Assembly (NCBI RefSeq): GCF_000757845.1 | Contig: NZ_CP007753.1 | Span: 1,054,001-1,118,000 of the forward strand | Reading direction: 5' to 3' | DNA length: 64,000 nt | From: Prochlorococcus sp. MIT 0604 | GTDB taxonomy: Bacteria > Cyanobacteriota > Cyanobacteriia > PCC-6307 > Cyanobiaceae | Shown: positions 50,143 to 57,759 of the stretch, in pieces | How the letters are laid out: every line of letters starts with the position of its first letter | How positions within the stretch are numbered: position 1 is the stretch's first letter | Notes under the pieces: model-generated | Databases searched by the model: none | What the model was told of the DNA's origin: nothing | Seen by the model: only the letters and a program-made list of their open reading frames with translations | Position numbers and translations under genes: made by a program

Positions 50143-50470
50143 AAAATATTCCTAACTACTAAAATAACTAAAACGTAGTTAGGAATATTTTCTTTGGCTA
50201 GGTTCATAAAGACGGAATCTATACCGTTGCAGATTCGCCAAATATCTACATATTATTTATAAATAAAAAACTCTTTTTTAAAAAGTAAATAATATACATA
50301 AGAAGGAATAATATTTAATAATTTAGAGTTTTAATTAAGAATTTAATTTACTATTCATGAATATTAAAAAAAATATTTAAACCTCATTTTCTAAGATTGC
50401 GAAAAAGAAAATGAGGTCAAAGGGAGGTTCTCATTACGAACCGCTTTATCAAAGCTAGCGGTTAGTAGAT
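50143..50470. other. cluster of four inverted repeats, non-coding
   Basis: A 17-bp perfect hairpin (50143-50159/50175-50191), GAATCT/AGATTC (50215/50231), a 12-bp perfect hairpin (50382-50393/50407-50418) and AACCGCT/AGCGGTT (50440/50458). No ORF crosses it. Could hold terminators and one or more structured RNAs. Confidence 0.5.
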
Positions 50471-50568
50471 TGCCCTAATATCTACTTATATATTTATATA
50501 ATGAGTTTTAAAATACAGGAAGATTAATTTTATACAAATAAGTGTTTAATATTTTATGTGATTATTGC

Positions 50569-50667
50569 TTAGGAAAAATTTATTAATGCACTGACTATAG
50601 TTATTGAAAGATAAAAAAATGCATAAAGAGAAAGTGCAAAAAATAAATATTGTTCTATTGGAATCAT
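50569..50667 (-). CDS. 32-residue membrane peptide
   Basis: ORF MIPIEQYLFFALSLYAFFYL then SITIVSALINFS: essentially one membrane helix. It lies just downstream of the two related small membrane genes on the same strand. Coding is plausible from that clustering. Confidence 0.4.
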   Translation of the reverse strand: MIPIEQYLFFALSLYAFFYLSITIVSALINFS

Positions 50668-50702
50668 GAGAAGGTATTAATTTAATGGTAAGAAAAATTT
50701 GA

Positions 50703-50891
50703 TTAATTTTTTGTTAAAAAGATATTCTCTAAAAAATAACTTTGTTCTATCGATTCATTTTTAAGAGAAATATTTTTTGGCAAATTATTATTCATAGAAT
50801 TAAAAGCACCCCATTTTTTTAGCCAGAATAAAGCATAAAAAAATGCGATTAAAAATGGTGCTCCAACAATTAAAAATCTAATATCCATCAA
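50703..50891 (-). CDS. small membrane protein, paralogue of the next gene's N-terminus
   Basis: A 62-residue product starting MMDIRFLIVGAPFLIAFFYA with LFWLKKWGAFN, similar in layout to [20 protein letters not shown] with [10 protein letters not shown] encoded at 51197. The C-terminal half is polar and lacks the second helix of that protein. Probably a shortened duplicate. Gap to the paralogue is 9 nt. Confidence 0.5.
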   Translation of the reverse strand: MMDIRFLIVGAPFLIAFFYALFWLKKWGAFNSMNNNLPKNISLKNESIEQSYFLENIFLTKN

Positions 50892-50900
50892 AATTTCCTA

Positions 50901-51197
50901 TTAATAAGATTTAAACTGCATTGCTAATATTGCTCCAAGGAAGAAAACGGTTGGAATCCCTAGGGCATTAACTGCTGCGGTTCTTACAGTAAATACTGGA
51001 TAACCTTCTGCTGGTCTGCCAGTATCAGGAATTAATGCTGAATCTTCCCATACTTGATAATTTTTAAAAGGAACTACTCCCTTCTTTGGTAAACCTAGTG
51101 GCGTTAACCTAAATACATCCCACCTGCCTAACCAAAAGACTGTAAATATCCATGAAAATATTATTGGTGTAATAACAAGTAAAATCCTATAATCCAT
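50901..51197 (-). CDS. two-helix membrane protein with PsbF-like C-terminus
   Basis: The 98-residue product has an N-terminal helix, a loop ([18 protein letters not shown]) and a C-terminal part [20 protein letters not shown] followed by [11 protein letters not shown]. This closely resembles PsbF, the beta subunit of cytochrome b559 ([20 protein letters not shown]), but the heme-ligating His is Asn. It may be a photosystem-associated paralogue that cannot bind heme. Encoded on the accessory array, not with psbE/F/L/J. Confidence 0.6.
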   Translation of the reverse strand: MDYRILLVITPIIFSWIFTVFWLGRWDVFRLTPLGLPKKGVVPFKNYQVWEDSALIPDTGRPAEGYPVFTVRTAAVNALGIPTVFFLGAILAMQFKSY

Positions 51198-51417
51198 TTC
51201 AAAAAGTAAAAATAAACTTGATTATTATTTTGTCTTTTTTAATTAAATAAAAGAGTTGATCATTAACTAATATTTAGAAAAAAGCTCTTAATAACATTGT
51301 TTCTAATCATTAGTAACATCATGAAATGATTAATTGATTTAATTAAAGTATATTTTTTTGGATTGCGATATTTAGATATTTTTTTTGATGTAGATTTTAA
51401 TTAATTAAAAAACAAAT

Positions 51418-51786
51418 ATGGAAACCTTTAGATTCTTACTTTTTGGTTTTGCAGGAGTTAGTGTAGTTTTTTGGGTTGCAATAATAGCTTTATGGCATGC
51501 ATACATGTTCCCAAGATTCTTCAATGAAGATAAAGGTTTAAATTCTGTTATGAATCAAGAAATAAAAGTTTCAACAGACACAATTTTAGGCGGTTTGATT
51601 AACAGCAATAATTTCAGAAATAGAGATAAATATTCAATGAAAAGCTTGGTTATTGCAGACTTTTCATCTGCAAGTAATAATTTCAAACTAAATAAACTCT
51701 ACACAACGGTGATGATTGGGGTTACTTTTGCAAGTTTCATTTTTCTCACTTATGGATTAAGCAGTTCAATAACAACGGTCAGTTAA
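51418..51786 (+). CDS. hypothetical two-helix membrane protein
   Basis: The 122-residue product has an N-terminal helix (FLLFGFAGVSVVFWVAIIAL) with WHAYMFPRFF, a polar middle, and a C-terminal helix (YTTVMIGVTFASFIFLTYGL). Divergent from the PsbF-like gene, sharing an AT-rich 220-nt promoter region. A 27-codon ORF starts at its stop (51787). Confidence 0.5.
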   Translation: METFRFLLFGFAGVSVVFWVAIIALWHAYMFPRFFNEDKGLNSVMNQEIKVSTDTILGGLINSNNFRNRDKYSMKSLVIADFSSASNNFKLNKLYTTVMIGVTFASFIFLTYGLSSSITTVS

Positions 51787-51870
51787 ATGGAATCTATATA
51801 TGTAATTATTTTTATTACTTGTTTTGTTTATTTAATTTTTGACTCATTCAAAAATATAAATACAGAATAG
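51787..51870 (+). CDS. 27-residue membrane peptide
   Basis: ORF MESIYVIIFITCFVYLIFDS then FKNINTE, starting one nucleotide after the previous stop codon (TTAAATGG). One hydrophobic helix. Coupling to the gene before is the main support. Confidence 0.35.
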   Translation: MESIYVIIFITCFVYLIFDSFKNINTE

Positions 51871-51890
51871 ATTGCTAATGTTTTTTGCCA

Positions 51891-52035
51891 GCTAATAAAA
51901 TTTTTCTTCTTATATAAAAGAATACTAATGTAGTTATTATCATTATTGGTGGATGAAATGATATTGAATTTAGATATTCAAAGTAATCAAATGATTCCAA
52001 AATTTTTAATGGTAATTTACTAAAACTATATTTCA
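51891..52035 (-). CDS. small membrane protein
   Basis: ORF of about 50 residues read from ATG near 52035: MKYSFSKLPLKILESFDYFE, then HPPIMIITTLVFFYI and a basic RRKILLAGKK tail. One helix, unknown function. End coordinate approximate within a few nt. Confidence 0.4.
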
Positions 52036-52199
52036 TCTCTCAAATTCTTATTGATTTAAATAGATCAATATCTTGTATAAAATGCTAGTTAAATTTTTCT
52101 TAACTGATATTTTTCGGACAAACTTTATAACAAGTAATATGCGTTTAATTTATTATTCTCCTAATTCTGCATCAAAATCAATAGTAGTAATTGTTTCAT

Positions 52200-52367
52200 T
52201 TAAAAGATAATATTTTCTTCTTCAAGTTTTTTCTTAAGTTCCATAGGCATATAAGCAATATCTTTCCTAATTGCATCAATGGCATCTTTATACTTTTTAG
52301 GTTCAGCTAAAAGCATTTTGATCAAATTGTATTGACTTTCGATTTCTTGTGAAGAAAATTTTCCCAT
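52200..52367 (-). CDS. 55-residue helical protein (MGKFSSQ family)
   Basis: ORF MGKFSSQEIESQYNLIKMLL followed by AEPKKYKDAIDAIRKDIAYM and a Lys/Glu-rich tail. A broken copy lies at 57.76-57.93 kb, supporting a real gene family. The ATG directly follows the T-run of a hairpin in the TTGACAGT leader, so there is no usual ribosome binding site. Function unknown. Confidence 0.6.
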   Translation of the reverse strand: MGKFSSQEIESQYNLIKMLLAEPKKYKDAIDAIRKDIAYMPMELKKKLEEENIIF

Positions 52368-52409
52368 AAAAAAAGAGGGTTAATTCCTCTATGTTAGATC
52401 GACTGTCAA
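52368..52409 (-). promoter_or_regulatory. promoter-hairpin leader of the MGKFSSQ gene
   Basis: Minus strand: TTGACAGTCGATCTAA, CATAGAGG-AATTAA-CCCTC hairpin, T-run and immediately ATG. Looks like a promoter with attenuator or structured 5' end. Confidence 0.55.
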
Positions 52410-52435
52410 TCGTTAATAAATATAGACTGACAAAA

Positions 52436-52555
52436 AAACAAGAACCACCTCCAGAAATTCCAACTACCAAAGAGGAAATTAAATTGACACATATATAAAG
52501 TCAATCTATAACTTCAAGTAAACGAGGGGTTTACTCATTAAGGTTTGGCCTCATT
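52436..52555 (+). repeat. 125-bp repeat, copy 2
   Basis: Counterpart of 49050-49175; the frame here reads PPPEIPTTKEEIKLTHI and stops earlier, and the 3' part keeps the GTTTGGCCTCA end. Confidence 0.45.
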
Positions 52556-52597
52556 TAATTTAAGCAAAAGAATATTAAATAAACTTATTTAAACTTT

Positions 52598-52774
52598 CTA
52601 ATCAATGTCATAATCGTCATCAATATCTTTTTCATAAACCCTCGCAAGTTCTCTAAGTAAAATTTTTACTTCCATATCTGTAGCTCCAGATTCGTCTTGG
52701 AACTTGGTGCAAATTACCTTAAGTTCTTCATAAGCTTGCTCAATCAATATTGTTTTTTGATTTGGAATAGTCAT
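52598..52774 (-). CDS. 58-residue acidic helical protein
   Basis: ORF MTIPNQKTILIEQAYEELKV then CTKFQDESGATDMEVKILLR and an acidic DIDDDYDID tail. It begins directly after the stop of the next upstream ORF (TAAATG), so the two are coupled. Unknown family. Confidence 0.5.
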   Translation of the reverse strand: MTIPNQKTILIEQAYEELKVICTKFQDESGATDMEVKILLRELARVYEKDIDDDYDID

Positions 52775-52924
52775 TTAGTTTTTATTTACTACTTCTCCTC
52801 CATATTCTCTTGCTATTACATCTAAACATCTAAGAATATCTTTGTTATTCAATAGATCTGTTTGCTCTAAATAATTAAGAAGAGTTCTGATTTGTTCAAT
52901 AGTATTTTCTTCTAATTCCTTCAT
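52775..52924 (-). CDS. 49-residue helical protein
   Basis: ORF MKELEENTIEQIRTLLNYLE then QTDLLNNKDILRCLDVIARE and YGGEVVNKN. Preceded by GAGGAAAAT as ribosome site. Pairs with the following ORF; both are short amphipathic proteins of similar length and may be partners. Unknown. Confidence 0.5.
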   Translation of the reverse strand: MKELEENTIEQIRTLLNYLEQTDLLNNKDILRCLDVIAREYGGEVVNKN

Positions 52925-52939
52925 TTATTTTCCTCCTCA

Positions 52940-53059
52940 TTACTGATATTTATTTAGTAATTGATTATAAATTATAAACAATACTATTACTCCACTAATA
53001 CCATAAATTACATGGGATGGGTCATGATGATTCTGCCAAAGCTCCTGTAAAAATACCAT
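52940..53059 (-). CDS. 39-residue membrane peptide (MxxFQxLW family)
   Basis: ORF MVFLQELWQNHHDPSHVIYG followed by a helix and NQLLNKYQ, paralogous to the peptide at 42673-42786. Lies first in a row of four minus-strand small ORFs. Confidence 0.55.
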   Translation of the reverse strand: MVFLQELWQNHHDPSHVIYGISGVIVLFIIYNQLLNKYQ

Positions 53060-53065
53060 TAATAG

Positions 53066-53329
53066 TTAACTAACAAGCTCAATAGAATATACGGTATCCT
53101 TACAATTATTTTTTTTATCCCATTCCTTTGCAAAAGGAGATTCCATCTCTACTCCTAATTTTTCTAAGTCAGTACAATTCATTAACAAATGAGATTTGTG
53201 TTCATTGACTTTTACAAACTCATAATCAGTTACAAACTCCTTGCACATTTCTTCAAGAAATAATGTCGTTACATCATTTTTAAATTCTTCATATGTACAG
53301 CTAAAGGTTGAAATAATAAGAGTGTTCAT
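53066..53329 (-). CDS. hypothetical protein
   Basis: An 87-residue product with NTLIISTFSCTYEEFKNDVT, EEMCKEFVTDYEFVKVNEHK and HLLMNCTDLEKLGVEMES, ending acidic/neutral. The beta-alpha pattern resembles the ferredoxin-like fold of monooxygenase-type small proteins such as DUF3303, but this is weak. Its ATG lies 3 nt after the T-run of a leader hairpin. Confidence 0.5.
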   Translation of the reverse strand: MNTLIISTFSCTYEEFKNDVTTLFLEEMCKEFVTDYEFVKVNEHKSHLLMNCTDLEKLGVEMESPFAKEWDKKNNCKDTVYSIELVS

Positions 53330-53373
53330 AGAAAAAGGAGCTGATTGCCCCTTTATTTTAGATAGACTGTCAA
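53330..53373 (-). promoter_or_regulatory. promoter-hairpin leader of the 53.07-kb gene
   Basis: Minus strand: TTGACAGTCTATCTAA, then AAGGGGC-AATCA-GCTCCTT hairpin, T-run, CT and ATG. Same module as at 52.4 kb with a different hairpin sequence. Confidence 0.55.
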
Positions 53374-53380
53374 TCTCTTT

Positions 53381-53653
53381 CTATGAGTAGACTTTGGCAA
53401 CTATTGGACCAGCTTCTTCATCAGTAAATACAGGTGTGGTTTCCCAATTGAGAAATTCACCCCATTCAGCGGCATGTTGATATATCGCTTTTGGATCATC
53501 AGTCTTTAAAACTATCCAACCCTCTAAAGAACCGGGTGCGTGATATCTTCCAATCATCTCAACTCCAGGATAATCTCCCCCACCACCAAGAAATTTTTCT
53601 GCACCTTTTTGATGATATCCGGCCTTAAATGACCAATGCTGAACATAAAGCAT
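53381..53653 (-). CDS. DUF3303-like protein
   Basis: The 90-residue product has MLYVQHWSFKAGYHQKGAEK, MIGRYHAPGSLEGWIVLKTD and HAAEWGEFLNWETTPVFTDE, fitting the DUF3303 ferredoxin-like fold. A second member lies at 57980-58294. Role unknown; family members often appear in stress-linked islands of marine cyanobacteria (recall, unverified). A weak TTGACAGT-type element (53737-53752) lies about 90 nt upstream. Confidence 0.65.
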   Translation of the reverse strand: MLYVQHWSFKAGYHQKGAEKFLGGGGDYPGVEMIGRYHAPGSLEGWIVLKTDDPKAIYQHAAEWGEFLNWETTPVFTDEEAGPIVAKVYS

Positions 53654-53934
53654 TTTATTTTTTAATTTTTATTGGCTTTCTATTACTAGCAAAAAAAATA
53701 ATTACTGAAAATAAATAGTTATAGTTGCCCATTATTTTAAATCTACTTTCCAAAAACTATCCATGTCCGACCTAGTTAAAGGAGAGCACCATGCCGTATG
53801 GGGGGGGGTAGCTAAGATTATGTATAACTATATAGAAGTACGTACTTTATGCAATATGCAGTCTCAAACTTGTTCTACTAACGTCAATAAACTCTTGTTT
53901 TAGAAGTATTGGTTAATCTCAAATCAACAAAGGA

Positions 53935-53980
53935 GTGCTTTGGAAGCACTAGCTGGCAGGTTCGAATCCTTCTGCCCCGA
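53935..53980 (+). repeat. att copy 9 (degenerate)
   Basis: GTGCTTTGGAAGCACTAGCT to TCTGCCCCGA, with several mismatches to tRNA-Pro. Last copy recognised in the window. Confidence 0.82.
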
Positions 53981-54092
53981 TTGACTTCTCAGTATTCTCA
54001 ATGTTCCATTCAGCGATTAAAGAAAAAAATGCTTATTTAACCTATTTAGCCTTTTTATTTTTTAATATAGGTAAATTAAATTACTAATAATA

Positions 54093-54347
54093 ATGAGTAA
54101 GTTTCAAGATAACTTTTCAAGCGAAAGTTTTTACCCAGATAGCAATTATTATCTTGACCAAGATAATACTCCTAAAAAGGACTCAATTTTAGAAGATCAA
54201 AAATCCAATATGGGTGGCAATTTTGAATGGCCAAATACCTATTGGTTTATTGCAGAAAGAACAAATGGAAGGCTTGCAATGATAGGTTTCATGGCTGTCA
54301 TTATTAACTACACCTTATTTGGATGGATAGCTTATCCAATCCTTTAA
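54093..54347 (+). CDS. hli: high-light-inducible protein, 84-residue form
   Basis: The product has a polar N-terminus (about 1-45) and the chlorophyll-binding helix WFIAERTNGRLAMIGFMAVI, with all of the ExxNxRxAMxGF ligands, then LFGWIAYPIL. Hli proteins bind pigment in the thylakoid membrane during light or nutrient stress. The next ORF begins directly after the stop, so they form a pair. Multi-copy hli genes on islands are a known feature of high-light Prochlorococcus. Confidence 0.9.
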   Translation: MSKFQDNFSSESFYPDSNYYLDQDNTPKKDSILEDQKSNMGGNFEWPNTYWFIAERTNGRLAMIGFMAVIINYTLFGWIAYPIL

Positions 54348-54575
54348 ATGAGTAATTTTAATTTTAACAATAATGGTGTAGATAAGTCTGGAACACATTG
54401 GCTTCAATATGCTGCGTTTGTTGTAACTGCATTTGCTATTTATTTTTTCTGGGCATTTTTCAATGATGCCAATTTCCATCAATTCTCTGTAAAAATATTC
54501 AAGTTCTGGAATTGTAATGGATATAACCCTTTGAGTTATTGCGTGATGCGTTGGAAAGTAGACTTTATTCCTTAA
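54348..54575 (+). CDS. small membrane protein coupled to hli, possibly frameshifted
   Basis: ORF of 75 residues starting at the nucleotide after the hli stop: SNFNFNNNGVDKSGTHWLQY, one helix (AAFVVTAFAIYFFWAFFND), then FHQFSVKIFKFWNCNGYNPL. The C-terminal 30 residues look unlike a natural tail and may result from a frameshift. Probably co-translated with hli; unknown function. Confidence 0.5.
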   Translation: MSNFNFNNNGVDKSGTHWLQYAAFVVTAFAIYFFWAFFNDANFHQFSVKIFKFWNCNGYNPLSYCVMRWKVDFIP

Positions 54576-54677
54576 AAAAGTAATAGCTACTGGGTCTTAC
54601 TAGTTGGTTAATTCAAATAAACCAAGAGTAAAAAGGTTTATTGAAAATACAAAAAACAAAGATCAATTTTTCAATTT

Positions 54678-54896
54678 ATGTTTGTTGATTCTGTAAAAGT
54701 TACTTATATTTGTAGCAAAAAACCGCCTGTAATAACAACCAGAAAAGAAACGAGGAAGATTGGACAACAAAAAAGAGAGCTAGGGCTTCTAATCCTTAAT
54801 AGGTTGTCAAATAATAGTCAATTACTAATTAATGGCGGTGCAAGTATAAAGCGTTTTATACTATTTAAGTTTTTTCTACCAAAGTTCAAAGTATAA
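54678..54896 (+). CDS. uncertain basic ORF
   Basis: A 72-codon frame starting MFVDSVKVTYICSKKPPVIT with TRKETRKIGQQKRELG. Lys/Arg-rich, no family. Could be a remnant. Listed because no other gene explains this stretch. Confidence 0.25.
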   Translation: MFVDSVKVTYICSKKPPVITTRKETRKIGQQKRELGLLILNRLSNNSQLLINGGASIKRFILFKFFLPKFKV

Positions 54897-54956
54897 ATCT
54901 TACGTTTTTACTAGCAAATTTCTTTTAACTTCCCAGTTAATTTTATTAGTTTTTGA

Positions 54957-55679
54957 TTAGTCATATGTTTTTGAGGAGTTTTCGAGTAATCCATTTAATT
55001 CTAGGATTTCTTCTTTACTAAGTTCTCTATATTCTCCTGTTGGCACGTCTAACTTAATATTCATAATTCTTACACGCTTTAATGATCGTACTTTATATCC
55101 TAAGGCCTCACACATTCTTCTAATCTGACGGTTAAGTCCCTGAGTCAGTATTATTTTGAAATTTCTTGGACCCAATTGTTTTACAAAACAACTTTTAGTT
55201 ATTGTGTCTAATATTTCAACTCCATTACTCATGCTTGTAATAAAGTCGCTATTAATCGGACGATTAACTTTTACAATATATTCTTTTTCATGATTATTTC
55301 TTGCCCTGAGTATTTTATTTACGATATCTCCATCATTAGTTAAAAAAATCAATCCTTCACTTAGCTTATCTAATCTTCCGATGGGGAAAATTCTTTTAGG
55401 GTATTTAATGAAATCTATGACATTATTGGGTTCTACTTTTCTATCTGTTGTGCAAACAATTCCTAGAGGTTTATTAAAGGCTAAATATATGTTTTTTTGT
55501 CCCTTAAATTTTTCTATTTTTTGACCTTTAACTTCTACTCGATCACTAACTTGTACTTTAGTTCCAATTTCTGAAATTTTGCCATTAATGGTTACCTTTC
55601 CTTCTAGGATTAATCTATCAGCTTGTCTTCTAGAACAATAACCAACTTCACTTAAATATTTATTTATTCTGGTAGCCAT
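54957..55679 (-). CDS. rluF: 23S rRNA pseudouridine synthase, RluF/RsuA family
   Basis: The 240-residue enzyme has an N-terminal S4 domain (MATRINKYLSEVGYCSRRQA, then LILEGKVTINGKISE) and a pseudouridine synthase domain with the catalytic Asp in FPIGRLDKLSEGLIFLTNDG, plus EKEYIVKVNRPI and TQGLNRQIRRMCEALGYKVR. RluF modifies U2604 of 23S rRNA; RsuA-type specificity cannot be excluded. A TTGACAGC element lies 60 nt upstream. Confidence 0.85.
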   Translation of the reverse strand: MATRINKYLSEVGYCSRRQADRLILEGKVTINGKISEIGTKVQVSDRVEVKGQKIEKFKGQKNIYLAFNKPLGIVCTTDRKVEPNNVIDFIKYPKRIFPIGRLDKLSEGLIFLTNDGDIVNKILRARNNHEKEYIVKVNRPINSDFITSMSNGVEILDTITKSCFVKQLGPRNFKIILTQGLNRQIRRMCEALGYKVRSLKRVRIMNIKLDVPTGEYRELSKEEILELNGLLENSSKTYD

Positions 55680-55737
55680 TTTGGATGTTTCATTTTTATC
55701 TGCACTAAATAAAATAATTTACTAATCTCCTCATATT

Positions 55738-55753
55738 CTAGATCGGCTGTCAA
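55738..55753 (-). promoter_or_regulatory. TTGACAGT-type element upstream of rluF
   Basis: Minus strand TTGACAGCCGATCTAG followed by AATATGAGGAG. Best evidence that the repeated element is linked to promoters of intact genes. Confidence 0.5.
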
Positions 55754-55818
55754 TTTTAGTTAGTATTCTCATCATTGAATTTCAGATTATTTTCATCAGT
55801 AATTTATACCGCGCAGAT

Positions 55819-56076
55819 CTAACTCTTTTTTAAATTCCAATTTTTTTCAATTTTCCTCCATCCCTTAGAAAGTAATCTTTCATAAATTTCTCTAGCTAAA
55901 TCTATTTCAACAGAAACTGTACTTGTCATTACTGGTTGTTTGTTTTCTAATCCCCCCACTATTTTTCCAGTATCTATAAACATATACTCAAAAACTCCAT
56001 CAATACTCTTATCGTTTTTAATAAATCTTTTAACTTCTGACCTATTTGAATTAATCAACCAAAAAGATTTAGCCAT
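55819..56076 (-). CDS. DUF1651-like small protein
   Basis: The 85-residue product starts MAKSFWLINSNRSEVKRFIK, has TGKIVGGLENKQPVMTSTVS and ends EIYERLLSKGWRKIEKNW. The FWL start and the A/E-x-Y-x-LL-x-x-GW ending match the DUF1651 proteins frequent in Prochlorococcus islands (from memory). ATG 56076 is preferred over an upstream start that would overlap the yedK 3' end. Confidence 0.55.
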   Translation of the reverse strand: MAKSFWLINSNRSEVKRFIKNDKSIDGVFEYMFIDTGKIVGGLENKQPVMTSTVSVEIDLAREIYERLLSKGWRKIEKNWNLKKS

Positions 56077-56108
56077 TAATCTAACCTTGGAATTAGTAAG
56101 AGTTCCAT

Positions 56109-56747
56109 TTAAAACAAACTCATTTGATCTGTTTCTTTTTTCTTTACATCCTCTACTAGCCAACCATCATGGGGCCAACTCATCGTAATTGCAAATAATC
56201 CTTTTAATTCATCTGCATTTTTAACTTGCTCTGTCCATTGTTCCTCATATCCATCAGGAACGATCACAGGCATGCGGTGATGTAAAGGCTTAATTAAATC
56301 ATTTGGAATAGTAGTTAAAATGCAGCAACTCTCAAGTTCTGCTCCATCTGGGGAGATCCATTTACTCCAAATTCCTCCCAGCCAAAAAGTCTCATAATTC
56401 GCTTTTCGAACACGATATTTTTTTTCAAAAAAACCGCTCGCAGGTATTAGGCACCTTTTATGTTTCCAACTTCCTCTAAATAATTTTTTTTCTTCTACAG
56501 TTTCTGATCTTGCATTAAATGGTCTTGGTCTCTCTTTATCAAATGGGTCTCTCGCCCAAGGAGAAATAAAGCCCCATGTCATAAAAGTAGTTTTAATTCT
56601 TCCTTCGTTTTTAATTACAAGAACAGGATCATTAGGTCTTATTAGTTTTTGAGTCTCATATTTAGAATCAAGTCCACTTGGATAGTCTTGTTTCAAAACC
56701 GTTGGCAATTTTTCAAATTTAGTTTTCAGCTCAAATCTTCCGCACAT
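56109..56747 (-). CDS. yedK: SRAP (YedK/HMCES) abasic-site DNA-protein crosslink protein
   Basis: SRAP proteins protect abasic sites in single-stranded DNA by covalent crosslink through Cys2. The 212-residue product begins MCGRFELK (Cys2 present), has FMTWGFISPWARDPFDKERP, RPFNARSETV, CLIPASGFFEKK (active Glu) and LIKPLHHRMPVIVP (active His). All catalytic residues are kept and the size is normal. A TTGACAGT-like element (56805-56820) lies about 60 nt upstream. Confidence 0.9.
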   Translation of the reverse strand: MCGRFELKTKFEKLPTVLKQDYPSGLDSKYETQKLIRPNDPVLVIKNEGRIKTTFMTWGFISPWARDPFDKERPRPFNARSETVEEKKLFRGSWKHKRCLIPASGFFEKKYRVRKANYETFWLGGIWSKWISPDGAELESCCILTTIPNDLIKPLHHRMPVIVPDGYEEQWTEQVKNADELKGLFAITMSWPHDGWLVEDVKKKETDQMSLF

Positions 56748-56804
56748 TGGTTTTTAAAAAATTTTTTAAAACTCACTTACAAAAAAGAGCAAATTTACCT
56801 TATT

Positions 56805-56820
56805 TTAGATCTACTTTCAG
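56805..56820 (-). promoter_or_regulatory. TTGACAGT-like element upstream of yedK
   Basis: Minus strand CTGAAAGTAGATCTAA then AATAAGG. Diverged first half, conserved GATCTAA half. Confidence 0.35.
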
Positions 56821-56938
56821 TTTCTTCAAATAAAAATCAATTTTTTGATCTTAGAAATTTTTTATCTAAATAATTAAAAGAAAATATAGATATTGAAAAG
56901 CTTCCTCAAAATTAATTTGAATGTTTCAAAATTAAGTT

Positions 56939-57082
56939 ATGACAGATCCTATTCTATATCTATCAATGTTATTGGGATTTGGAGGAGTTTATGTATTAAT
57001 CTCTTCCTTCCATGATGATGACGATGATGATGATGGAGAAAAATATTTTTATAATCTCGAACACACCAATTTAGCAAGATAA
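56939..57082 (+). CDS. 47-residue membrane peptide with Asp run
   Basis: ORF MTDPILYLSMLLGFGGVYVL, then a run of seven Asp (SFHDDDDDDDGEK) and YFYNLEHTNLAR. One helix followed by a strongly acidic segment, resembling the peptide at 59139 (helix, then GEDEDG). Coding supported by that parallel. Confidence 0.5.
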   Translation: MTDPILYLSMLLGFGGVYVLISSFHDDDDDDDGEKYFYNLEHTNLAR

Positions 57083-57334
57083 TTGATGTTTTTATTAAGC
57101 ATTAGTTCTTAAGATAAAATTATTAACAAAATCAGTTTTCAATCAAAGATTATTTTACAGGAAGTAACTGAAATATTATGCCTCTTACAAGAAATACACT
57201 TGGTCATTATATTCATTTTTAAATTTAGTTGTAGGTCCTTTATCCGTATATATTTGTGCCTTAAACCGTACATTTTTATTAGTCGGTTGATGAGCATGCT
57301 TAGTTAGAACTAAGTGGTAACAGAAATAAATTAA

Positions 57335-57520
57335 ATGCCTTCAACACCGATTAAATCTTGTAATAAATATGTGTTGAGTTACAAAGATTCATCAAATAAT
57401 ACACAACAGATTGGCTTTTATGCGCGAGATGCATATGATTGCCTGATGCTTGCGAGAGAATTCAACTCTTACGTACATGACAATCCAGGATCTGTAATGA
57501 GAATCCAACAAAAATTTTGA
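57335..57520 (+). CDS. hypothetical small protein
   Basis: A 61-residue product: PIKSCNKYVLSYKDSSNNTQ, then FYARDAYDCLMLAREFNSYV. Aromatic-rich alpha/beta pattern, two Cys. Followed by a 54-residue ORF 11 nt later, likely one transcript. Unknown. Confidence 0.5.
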   Translation: MPSTPIKSCNKYVLSYKDSSNNTQQIGFYARDAYDCLMLAREFNSYVHDNPGSVMRIQQKF

Positions 57521-57531
57521 GGTAATTAATT

Positions 57532-57696
57532 ATGAATTTAAAAAGAACACCATTTGCAGTTCAAGATAAAAATATAAGAGATCTTGATAATGCAAAAGAT
57601 TTTCCAACAATCGCAGATTTAATGAGAGACCAAAAGGTTCCACAAGATAACGGAAATACGGTGCACCATAGAAGAGATTTAGACTCTCTAGGTTAG
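57532..57696 (+). CDS. 54-residue hypothetical protein
   Basis: ORF MNLKRTPFAVQDKNIRDLDN then FPTIADLMRDQKVPQDNGNT and RRDLDSLG. GAGGTAATT precedes the ATG as ribosome site. Soluble, unknown; paired with the gene before. Confidence 0.5.
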   Translation: MNLKRTPFAVQDKNIRDLDNAKDFPTIADLMRDQKVPQDNGNTVHHRRDLDSLG

Positions 57697-57759
57697 TTTA
57701 AGATAATAGCTAGTTGCTGATTTTCAAAAATTAACGATCATGACGAATATCATTTGCGT

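Larger units (their letters stand above)
49555..53980 (+). mobile_element. Segment H: 4.4-kb unit of small membrane proteins
   Basis: Between att copies 8 and 9. ATTGCGAACAA and ATTGCGGACAA stand 11 bp apart at the left end (49659, 49670); no right-hand partner was found, so this is a decayed or composite unit. Confidence 0.45.

Noticed and set aside
38147-53980. The eight partial tRNA-Pro sequences as additional tRNA genes
   Set aside because: They begin in or after the anticodon stem and lack the 5' acceptor and D arms, so no cloverleaf can form.
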